From the NCBI GenBank assembly GCA_013398615.1, contig VZSR01000690.1, positions 1,163,053 to 1,227,052 of the forward strand: DNA of 64,000 nucleotides, given 5' to 3'. The notes under the pieces were generated by a model. That model had not been told where the DNA came from. It saw only the letters and a list, made by a program, of their open reading frames with translations, and made no database searches. Positions 38,601 through 50,600 of the stretch are shown here, one piece after another. Positions within the stretch are counted from its first letter, which is position 1. Each line of letters begins with the position of its first letter. Made by a program: the position numbers and the translations under genes. This DNA comes from Brachypodius melanocephalos (lineage: Eukaryota > Chordata > Aves > Passeriformes > Pycnonotidae).

Positions 38601-41600
38601 ACAGTTCAGGATTTCAGTCAGGAGGCCCATTCAGAGTGGGGTGGGCTTTGGCGATACAGCTTCATTACACACTTTTGCTGTAATGGGCAGAAGTCCTTTG
38701 TAACAGTGGTTCAGCCATGAAACTATAACATTTCGGTGTCTGACAGTGCTTTCCAAATGCAATTGGTCTGACTGTGCTCGTGTTTATCAGTAATAATCAG
38801 CTATAGTGAATTGTGATTAATGAGATAAGGCAGGATTTTAAACTGGGATTTTTTAAAATGTGATTGTCAAAAAGGAGAAATTACTAACTAGTTCTGCATT
38901 GAGAAGGATGTTCACACTAAACAAAATAGTGTAAAGTTCAGCTATTGGCAAATGATGAATTGCTGTCTGTCTAGTTATTAGGTTCTCATATGATGAGGAT
39001 GTTCTCGTGTAGTGGTAAATATGATGCTAGGGGAATAAAAATCATAGAAACAGAACATTAATTCATTTTTGGATTATACTTTACTGCTCCTTTCACTCCA
39101 GTCCCCTTTGCCCTATCTGCTCACCACCCATAATGAGAACTGAGTCTTTAAATGTGCAGAAAAATACCTGATGTGATGTGTGTCCAGAGAGGGAAGTAGA
39201 TATAAAGCAATTTTAAACCTAACTGCTGGAAAAATAGAACAAAAGTCTTCCCAACCTTTTAATATGCCTCTTTTCATCCTTGAAGTAGAACTTCTTTTAA
39301 AAAGTGTTTTAAGGTACTGTTGTTGCTGAGGAGGGGAGCATTTGTTCTTTTTTCTCTGTGTTTAATAGACTGCTCCTGTGACAAATCATTACTGCATTCC
39401 TTTGTATTTAAAAGTATTATGTACTGCTTAATTGCAGGGATTTGTGTATTCATCCTTATCCTCTCTAAACAAAATATATTGTTGTGAAAGAGGATTCTTT
39501 CCTTTGCCGTCTGACAGAGGAAGAGAATAGAATGCATACGTTTGCTTTACTTGTTTTGACAGAAGAGAAAATGATGTCTGCATTTTCCTGATTTTTTTTA
39601 CTTCCCCTTTTTTCATGAAAAGAAGTTTTGCTTTTGTAAACATCGCTCAGGCCTTGGAAAGTATGCCATTGTGACCCATATGCATAATATCCATGTGTTG
39701 TGTGAACAGTCAATTAAGGAGTCCAACGTCAAATCTAGTCTTTTTCTAGAGTTTCTCTGAAGGTGTGCTGATGGTTGGAAATTCTAGGAACAAAGTATAC
39801 TGGTACACACAAGTATTTTTGAAAAGTTTATAGGGGAAGAAAGAAACCAAAATACAAAGATTTTGTTAAGATCAATCATTAGATTAACTTTTTGTCTGTT
39901 TTCAAATTAAATTTAAAATTTTGGGCTACTAAATTTCATAGTCTGCATCTGACTTGTGCAGAGCAGCAGCAATTTCCCTGAAAGTGTTTCCTCTTGGAGA
40001 GGACTTCATATTGCACTTTCAGAAGAGATCCTAATATACAGATAAAAATATTTCAAAATCAAAGAGCAAAATAAACATTTAGATTCCTTCCTTTGCTTTA
40101 AAACTCCTAAGGCAGTACAGTGGCTTTGTAGAGACAAAAAGTTGGTGGTGGATGAAAATTAATCTATTCTGCCTGTTGCGGCTGAATAGGAAGTGAAAAA
40201 CTGTGCTGTCTAGTCATTGTGGGAATTACAGAGAGCTGTGCAGTCTTTTAACAAATTGACAAAATCTAAGCAGAAATAGACTTGCTCTTGCACTGGTTGT
40301 AGGAATTCTGGTGGGACCTGAGCACTCTTCTCAGTTTAAAAATCAGTGAAAATCAGGGTTCTGTACTTCAAGCTTCTTTTAAAATAAATATCTGTGAGAT
40401 TTGGACAAGATATTTCCACTCAGATGCCCCAAATACGCTTGATTGTATTTTGTTTTACAGCAATGAGGATAGAGAAAAAGATCTTACTTCTTCTGGTGTC
40501 CTATTCATTATATGTTTGCACTTTTGTAGTTTTTGAGTGTGTGCATTGTTCTTGAACTGTTTTTCTCTGTCTTTGTTGGAATCCCTTGCAGCCATTGCTG
40601 TTCTCAAAGAAAAGGAACCTGGGTCTTTCATTGTCCGAGACAGTCATTCTTTCCGGGGAGCCTATGGGCTAGCAATGAAAGTTGCCACACCACCTCCTTC
40701 TGTGCTACAGTTAAAGAAAGGTACTTCTATATCTTATTAAACAAGTTATACATAGTAGGTAATGCCTGTTGGTGGGTAGTAATCTGTTGGAATCTTCCCC
40801 TCTTCTCATGAATGTACCTTAAATTGCAGGCTACATTTGATGTGTTGTTAAATGAGACAGGATACAGTGCATGTTGTACTATACAGTTTTACCATGACTT
40901 GTGTGTTGTAGCTGTGCACATGTTGTACCTCATCAGCCTAATAAAAAAATCAGTGTCATCTCAGCAATTGGTCTTCCCTAGCAATCAGAAGTCTGCATTT
41001 CATTCACAGGCTACAATTGGCTGGAGCGTTGAATATTTTTGGTTACACCCCACATTGTAACCCAGGACACAGCCTCAAAACTGCTTCACAAAGTAGGTGA
41101 ACAGGCAGTATTACACATGTTTATGGGTAAGATAGTGAAGGACTAATAGTATCAATCTGTCTTTGCATTTCTCTAAGACCCTTGCAGAATTGGGTTATCT
41201 TTCCATTTTGAAGAAATTTTTGATGGACTGTAAAGATAAGGTTGGTTTTGGTTCAACTGGGATTTTTCTCCAGCACATGGTTATAATGTTTGCTGCTTGT
41301 TAGTAAATGGTATTGAAGGATGGTTTTTGTACAAACAGGTTGATGAATATTATGCCTTCCTCTCACTCCTTATAGTCTCACATGCTAATATCAAAGACAA
41401 CTAATGTTGAATTACTTCAGTTACTTCAGTTAAGCCAAGACCAAATTGCAAGAGTGACTTTGAATAAAAAAGAAGAATCATTTAATAGAGCATGCTATGT
41501 ACATCACTGCTGCATTGAATAGAAGAGGTTTTACCTTGACTATCTTTTATACTTTCAGAAGTACAAAATAGAGGTGTGTGTAGACAGAACACTAGATGAT

Positions 41601-44600
41601 GAAGACTAGGTGGCTAAGAGGTAGAATGTTGCTGTGGGACATGAAGGAACAAGGCTGGACTCAGGTCAGAGATTAGGGCAAAGAAGGCTGTTTATAATTT
41701 CCAATTCTATCTTATGTACCATTCTAAAAAAGGCAAGAGATTGGATGAAGATGTTGCCACCTTTCCAATCTTGTTGGTGAAAATCACAGTCACTCACCTA
41801 ACTCTTCCTAAAGGAGAACTATGTAAATAAAGTGAGAAAAACAAGTCTAGAAATACATTATTTATGTGCAAGTCCATGAGAAACTTCACTGCAGGAATGC
41901 AAACATCTGGAGGCAGGAAAAAGCAAGAAGACTGAGGGTGACATCAGAAGTTGCTTTTTCTTACCTCATAATGTAGCACAAATGACCTCTTGTGCTCTTA
42001 CCACCTTCATGAGAATTTACTACATTTAATGTAGCAGAAGTTAAGAGCATTGGAAAGAATTTACTGACTTCTGTATGTTACTGATTTTGTCGTTTTTATG
42101 CTTTCTTCATTTGAAGCACAGACATTTAAGTTAGGATCTAAGCAGTGTATTTGAGAGGGAAAGGGAACATATGATTGTGATTAATGAGTTCAAGATCTTG
42201 ACTTAGGTCCCAAGAGATTTTTAAAGGGAAAGCAGAGAGGGCCCTTAGTCTATAAAATACTTGAGAGCAAACATAACTTAAGCATGCTTGTTGTCTACCA
42301 AGTTAACTGTGCATGTCTTGTTACTTTTCTGACCACAGGGAGTTTGACAGCTCTAGTGTATCAGCATTCCATCACTCCACTGGCATTGCCCTGCAAGCTC
42401 CTCATCCCAGACAGAGGTATGCTTGTTGAAGTACAGAAGATATATTCCCAGCCAAGTTTTGCTGCAAAGTGTCAGTGTCTGAAGGCAGGTGAATATGTTG
42501 CAAGTTGAGATCTAAGCAAAAATGCATCGAGAAGCTGTGTTGTTGTCTTCGGTATCAGCGATGACCGTTTTCCAAAGTGTGTTCGTAAGCTTACTGGTAC
42601 TGTGATATTCCAGTCATAAACATCTATTCATCATGGAAATCCATGCAGTAATTTACCGTGTGGGAAGACAAATGTACTTCTCAGACATGACATTATGCCA
42701 AGTGTATGGTTAGGTTTAACTACTCATTCAGGTGTGAATAGCAAAAGGACAAGTAGATAAAGAATAGGTGATACCCTGAGTGCAACACTGGCAGGAAGAG
42801 TGTAGCAACTTGCACAGGTTCAAATATTATTAAAGTAAATTATCAAAAAGCCTATGTTGCATCATAGGATTATGATAGTAATTTTGTTTATACTGATTTC
42901 AAAAACCACTCTAAGACAAAAACCAAAATGCTCATGCTTGTCCAGTAATTCAGTTGTCTGATATTCTCCCATGTGAAGTTTACCTCAGACACATTATTGA
43001 AATATTAAATGTTCTTGAGGTTTAAGGTTTTTTGAACCCTTTAAACTTTTGTTACAGACCATATATTAATGTACAAAAATAGCATTTGATTTATGTGAAT
43101 ACATCAATGAAACCATTTTAGCACAAAAATACGTTGTGGTAGATGTGGCAAGAGACCTCATGCATTTATATGGCAAAACAGCATGGTGGTTGGCTTGTTC
43201 TCTTTATCCCCCTCACCTAAGATGGAAAACTTACTCTGTTCTTCCAGAGGTACAGGACCGGAGCATTTGCCTTGTCTTGAATAAACATACCACAGTGAAA
43301 TTTAATTTTGGATTTATTTTTTAGTCCAGTTTGATCATGCATTTTAAGAGGGTCTTGTGTAGTTAATGACAGGATACAGTGCCTGGAGTATTTATAATGT
43401 TTGAATAATTGTAACTCTAGCCATATGAATAGCCACAAACTGTATTATGGCTCTCTTCCTCATTTGATTGTATTCAAAGATGGCATGCCTCATACTAAAT
43501 GCAGTAGTAAGTGAGATATTTTATGTGCATTTATATAACTGAAATAACATGTAGGTAGACAGTTTTCCTACTACTTTTAACAATCAATTGGGAAGCCAAT
43601 GCTCCACTGCTGTCTTAATAGTTCAGATGGGGTTTTTTTCAACTTAGGAAGAAAGTTGGATTGTCATCCTCTGAATGAAATTATAATTAATTTATTTCAT
43701 CATTGTAACACAAAGTTTTTCTGTATAAATTAGTGTAAATTATACAAATCAAATGAGATCATTAAAATCACACTAATAATGAGATTTTCAGGCTTTAGTG
43801 AGGGAATATAGCTATAAGTATTTTCTTGATGTGTCATCATGTGAGTCCCTCCATCATATGCCTGTGTTTTGTCTTTTATTGTCAGGAAATAAAGGTTAAG
43901 CATCCCACTTGCAGTGCTTGAGGCAAAAAAAACCTGATGCAGTACAAAATTTACATAAATGATTATAACTGCAGATAATAGGTGGTTTCATGTTTCTATT
44001 GTCCAGTAGCTGAGATCACAGTTAAAATTGCTAAGCTCATAAGCGGACTTGAATTTTTTGATTCAAGTCCATACAGAACATGGACAGTGTTTTCTGTTTG
44101 CAGATCCCTTGGAGGAGATAGCAGAAACTTCTCCACAAACTGCTGCAAACTCAGCTGCGGAGCTTCTCAAACAGGGTGCAGGTCTGTTGAACTTTTATCC
44201 TTGTATTTGACTGTTACCAAAGTTTGTATCTTACAGATTGGGAGAAGCTGAAGCTTAGACTGCATTAAAAGATATGTAAAGGTAACAGTTAAATTTATTG
44301 TACTAGGTAGAAGTGTAAAGGGCGCTGTGAGGTTATATACCAGTTTTTTTCTGTTTTCTGAAACCAGCTCCCGTGTTTTACAACCTAGGTGACTTCAAAC
44401 GTGGCAATTTTTAAGCAGGACATTGCTTTTATAGCTAGTAAACTTTGAGAGGATATTTTCAAGCTGTGGTTGCAGAGGTTCAAGAGCTACGTGTGAGGTC
44501 TGCAAAAGCCAGCTAAGGAAGGTGTTCAGTTAGGGTTAAGTTATCATCATAGGGGTTAAAAATACCACTGCAAAATGCTTACTGTTGCATCAATGTGAAA

Positions 44601-47600
44601 AAAAAAAAAAGTATCAAAGAACAGTTCTCTGTACTTTACTTGGTGCTGCATGTTATTAAGAAATGTTATGTCTTTTCCACTGGATGCTTTTATGGATTCT
44701 TGTGTATAGTACAGCACCCATTCTGGCAAGTTGAGTTGTGTTACTGCAGGCTTGTTTGATATGACAGAGGAACCATGACCAGAGTATCTCCAAATGGTAT
44801 GATGCTATACACTGTTTCCATCTGTATGGCTCTCAAACTGACCTGTTTGCAGTAGCTGTGTAGAGATGTGCTCTGGTTCTTACCTGCTATGTTAGTGTCC
44901 AGAGAGCTAGTTAAACAGCCTGTCTGAAAAGGTGTGGTGGCATCCTAACTCATTGTATTGGACAATGCTCTAGGTACTCCTGCATAATCTTAAAGTTGTC
45001 CATAGTAGAAATCCAGCCAACTGTGTTATTCTGTACAGTGGGCATGTCCAGGGGATCCTGCCCATGTCCTCCAATGGTCCTTGGTTTTCAAGTTACTATG
45101 CATTCTCCCCAGAAGCCATCCAATTGATGCTGTTAGAGCACAGGAATACACTGCATTTGCCACTTTCTTTTGAGTTTAGCCTACCACTGGATACACGAAT
45201 GAGGGTTGTTGCAAAGCATGCAGAACTCTGCCTCATTGCCCTCACACATTTTAGAGCACTTCTGAAGGGGCAGTTGTCAAGCTGACCAGCTCTGGAGAGT
45301 GTTGCTCCTTGCTTGTGCAGCAATCTGGTTTGACTTTAAAATTTGAAACACCACTTTGAGTGCTGTAATTGAGCAGGCATGCATAGCTGAGGCAATGACA
45401 AACCTTTGTGAGGCTGTGCTGCGTGTGAGCACGTATTGGCTCACTAGTCGGTGTTGTGGCTAACAGGAAAAAAAAACCAGGATTAATTTTTGTAGAACTT
45501 CACTTCTTAGAAAAGCCATCAAAAGGGGCATATATTGTCTTCCAAGAAATACTGGTTTCTCCTTTTTCAGACAATGCTTTTCAAAGAAAAAGAAATAATT
45601 CTTTCTTTAGCAGGGGTAGTAGTCAGATAAGTCTTTATGGGAGCTGTCATATCATGGATCATTTAGGGTACTTAGTACATTTGTTTTTAAACTGTTTTGT
45701 TGGGTTTTTTTGGTTTTTAAACAAGGATTTAGAACCCAAATATACAAATTCACTATGAGAGGTCCTCAGAGGGGGGTTTTGACTTGATAGATCAGGGATC
45801 CCTTTCCAGTCACAGAAGCATTCAAGCTGTTGAGTTCAATACCTGAAGTGCAGACTCAAAACATGTAAATTGAGTCCTTTCAAAGAAACTTTAAAGTAGA
45901 TACACTTTCTCCCTGCCCTTCTATGCCCACACTTCTGTCACTCCACATGCAAAAAATTATGTGCTTTCCTTGAATGATTATTTTTTATAGTTGCCTGAAA
46001 AACCTGATGAGCATTTTCAGATTCTAAGTGCTGAAGCTGACTAGAAATCCTTTGCTTCTTAGACACTGACAGTTGAAGACTAGAAACCATACAGATGAGA
46101 AGCTTTTCCCTAGAATACATCTTGCTTTCTGTTCAGCAACAAAATTGTCTGCCCAAATAAATTGCAGTTCTTAATTTCTCTTTACACTGATCAAGTCAAG
46201 AAACTAAGCATTCTGTGCAAAGGACATTCCCAGTCTCAAAGCAACATTGTTAAGCTGTTGCTGGTGGCACAGATGTGCTCCAGAATGTCACCTGTGAAAG
46301 AGAAGAGCAGCAACATTGCAGGGCAGCTGCACTGAACAAGAAGTCTTCCTTTTGTTATAGCTTGGAGAGTATGGTTTCTCCAGGATTACTGATCTCGATA
46401 CTTTGTCAGACCATGCATGATGTTTCGGTGTTCATTCTTCATGCAACATCTTTCAGTGTTTTCCATTACTTTTCCTCTGCTTTTTAAGCTGATGTTTTGA
46501 TTTTGCAACACTTTTGTACAAGTTTCCATTTATTATTTTCTGTGCTACAGAAGCAAAGGAATCTACTGTATTGGATAGCTTCTCTTTGAACTATCACTTT
46601 GAGGGTAGTCTAGATAAAATGCTTAGAAATTTCATTTAGAAACAAAACCTCAGTCTGTTGACAGCAATGCACTGTGTGGCAGAAGAGGAAGGGACTGATG
46701 TGTGTGGCTGTGAAAGAAGGGAAGCTTCCTGTTCTGGGGAATGACCCACAGCATAATGAAGAGCTTTAGATCTGTACCAACCATACACAGTAATGAGGGG
46801 AGAAGAAGAGAGCTTATAGTTTGGAATGTTCATTACAGTTTTACTTGTCATCTTCAGTCCCTCTGTGCATGAATTGTAATTGATTCAAGCAAAAGTTATT
46901 GAAACTTTCACATTAATGCACAAATACATTTTTCAAATTTTACACTTGCAAATCAAATAAATGAAATCTCGGGATCCCTTCTTTTACTGATGGAGTCCAG
47001 AGCTTGAAGTTACTGGGCTGATCATTATGGTGGAATCAAACTTAGGCTTATGGAGTTTTTAACTGTATGATTACTTCGTTGTTTTGAAAGTGCCAGTGTC
47101 TAGCTCTGTAATTTTATGTAGATAGTCATAGGAGAAATCTTAAGACAGATTACAGAACAGCTAAATAAAGAGAGAAACTGTTAGATTTAATTTAGTCTTT
47201 GCTTTCATAGTGATGTTGGCGAGCCAAATGAAACTGCTGAACAAATGAAATGTAAGCATGGTAATTTTTATGCATCAACTGACAGAGTTGTAAATTTTGT
47301 CTGGGTTACCTACACAAGTGCTTCTACCAAACAAAATCTCTTGGTGCTAATGTTTAGCTATGGATGTGTATAACCATTCTTGCATGTTCTTAATTTGTTT
47401 GTAAATTTGACTTTATACCACAGTCCCACAGTAAGCATGTGAATAATTCTGTTAATTCTATATAATAGTTCATACTTTAGATGGCACTGTACTATGTAGT
47501 ATTATACAATAGTACGGTACTACTCTATAATGCTATATAGTATTAATACATATTTTCCTAGTGCTCACTGCAGATTTGATATGAAACCATGTAAAAAAAG

Positions 47601-50600
47601 TAACTGTTTGATAGTCTTAGAAACCAGTGAGCATCTATTTTATAGAGATATTTCAGAAGTTGCTAATGTCTCTAGAAGAGGAATAGTACTTTTAGAAGTA
47701 AGTACATGCTGAAATAAAAAGCCTAAAAATATATGTCAGTAATTTTTTATCAGTGTGGAGATTGTTTTACCTGCCGTGAAATCATTAAACATACAGAACA
47801 CTATGGAATTAATGAGAAATGAGCTTTGAAATAACCCTCACTTCTTTTTGATGTGAAAACATTCTTTTCTTGCAAATCAAGTGAATGGTTTCCTTTGAAT
47901 ATAGTTTAAATATTTGAAACTGTAGAATGTATGAATGTATGCTGCAAATGTGTATTTTCTTACTGGCTGATGTATTTGAACTTAAAAGCAAAATATCCCC
48001 GTTCTCTCAGGAATGCTTTTGCTCCAGTACTACCTACAAGTGTTCTCTCTGCTGTCTCGTATTTATTTATATTTCAGGATATCTATGGGTAATAGATAAG
48101 TATAGTCATTGGCTTTGATACAAAAATATTAAAACCAAAGGGAAAGCAAAAGGCCTATGACCTCTCAAAATCTTTACCCTCTTTCATTACAGCTTGTAAC
48201 GTTTGGTACCTGAATTCAGTGGAGATGGAGTCCCTCACAGGCTACCAGGCAGTACAGAAAGCCTTGAGCCTGACACTGGTGCAAGATCCTTCTCCTGTCT
48301 CAACTGTTGTCCATTTCAAGGTGTCTGCTCAGGGAATCACACTGACAGATAACCAAAGAAAGTAAGCAAAAAAAGGATGAGAAGAGAATATCTGGCTGGC
48401 CCTGTCCCCATCAGGTGTTGGCCACTGTTGATTTGATGTTCCTAGTTACATTTTGCAATCTCTGTCTCAAAGGATACTAGGATTATAGGAATGATGGTGA
48501 CTGTGTAAGATGGCTGCAGTACATGAAAATATATTTTTTAAGCTGTGGACTTTATTTCCACATGGCATATTTTACCTTTGAAAGATGACTTTGATATGAC
48601 ATTTTTTATTGTTATTTCTTATAAAAAGGGAAAGTAATAGCTTTGCTAACATTTGATATTGAACTGATACAATGAAATAATTTATCTTCATGATGTCTTT
48701 CACTAGTATCACTGACCAGAGCTGACTTAATTAGATGATGTATATCTCTGGGATCTGAAACAGTGTTTTGGATAGCCTGTAAAAAAAACGTGATTAGAAG
48801 TTATTTTATATTTACTTTGTTCTAAGTGCTAGTAAGGCCACCACAGACTCTCAATGAGAAAATTACAATAACAAAGGAAGAACAACAGGAATTCATTATA
48901 GGTTAAGAAAAGAAGTGCCAGACTTCTTCATTCCATGGGGTTTGCAATCATTTGTAGCAGATCACAAAACCCTTACCTTAATTGTAATGCCTGGGAGTGT
49001 GAATATTTTGAAACGTAGTATGATCAAATTATTCACAAGTTCCACGAAGTTGTCTGTCCCACTAAAATAGTATCTAAATGGCCAGGTTTTAGAAAAAATA
49101 CATTTCATACTCCTAGCTCTTAGCTTGAGAATCAGTTTTCTTTTAGTTTAAAAACTTGATGTTAGTGTTTTAAATATGTATTTGTTGAGTTGAAGAAATT
49201 CAGATGGTTTTCAAAGTCACTCAGAAATAGCAAAAATATTGTCTGTATTAAATTAATACTAAATATAATTATTTTTCAGATTAGTTTATTTTTTTAGAAT
49301 TCCAAGCATCTTTACTGTTTCTGAAATTTGTTTTATTTCTCCCTGTCCAGACTCTTTTTTCGGAGACATTATTCAGTCAACACTGTTCTTTTCTGTGCTT
49401 TGGATCCACAGGACAGAAAGTAAGTATGACAAGCAGTATTTTTAATATGTTACTTGTATTGTTCTACCAAAAAACCTAAACAAACAAACCAAAACTAACA
49501 TAGGTTTCATTTTTATTTCTGCATTTTGTTTTTTTACTGCTTTCTTAATGGACAAGGTGGATGAAAGATGGCCTTTCTGCAAAGTAAGTGGAGTCTCTTT
49601 TAACTGCATTTTTTAGGAATATCACTAAAATGCTCAGTTTCTTGGTGTTCTAAATCAATTTGTCTGAGGTGTGGAAAGGAAAGCCATTGTTTAGAGACAG
49701 AAGTCTCTCAGCCCTCTGTAATTAGACATTGGTTACTTCATCTACGCCTCTGCAAGCTGGGGCCTAATTATGTGATGGGTGGTGGTGGGCTGTCTGGAGG
49801 CAGAACTAGCATGATTTATTTAGATTGCAGGTCTGTGGTTTGCCTCTCAGTTTTGTGTTCCACCTGTCCAGCACATCTTAACACAAAACTTTTCTCACTT
49901 AGACTAATAGCTTTAAAAAAAATCCATCTCCTGGTACAGAGATGAAAACACTCCTAGTGATACTAGTATTAGCATAGAGCACATGATTGTAAAGTGTTTT
50001 CTATTGAAGGCAAATGTTGTCACCCTTTAATCAAAAGAAATAACTTAAGCAGAGAGGATCAGCACTTGTTTCTGGAAAGGAGCTGAAATAGATGGCTTAA
50101 ATCCTTTCTCTAATACTCTGTCCACCAAGATGTGTGGCCCTCAAAATCCTCTCTTTGGGCAATCCCTGATACACCACACCACACATCCCCCAAACTAGAT
50201 AAGAGAACACCAGTATTGAATCAGATTAAATATATCTCCAGGGTCAACTGCTTGTCTGAGAGCAAACAGTACAGGATGCCACATGGACAGAGTAGAAGGA
50301 AGGGGACAGTCTCTTTTGCTGATTCTCTCCTGAACTGGCTGATCCATCTGGACCACTGTGTTTAGCAGTCACGTGGAACCTTGTCCATCAGAACAGAAAT
50401 CTGCTATATGTGCTTGGTTTCTCACGATCTCTTGTTTTATGAAGTGATACAATGCCTATCTGTTAGTTCTCTGACATACTGTGATTGCTGCCCTTGCAGA
50501 GTGTTCGGGTTTATTGCGAGGAAGCAAGGCAGTGCCACAGACAACGTATGCCACCTCTTTGCAGAGCATGATCCAGAACAACCTGCCAGTGCCATTGTAA

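Noticed and set aside
43136..43324. A segment in intron 9 read as a possible relocated SH2 exon
   Set aside because: The translation does not resemble the missing LVRHFLIE...GCSNEPYF block and lacks suitable splice sites.
45064..45323. Overlapping 73-75-codon frames on both strands in intron 10
   Set aside because: No recognised motif, no matching splice sites for TNS3 and no second exon nearby; probably chance.
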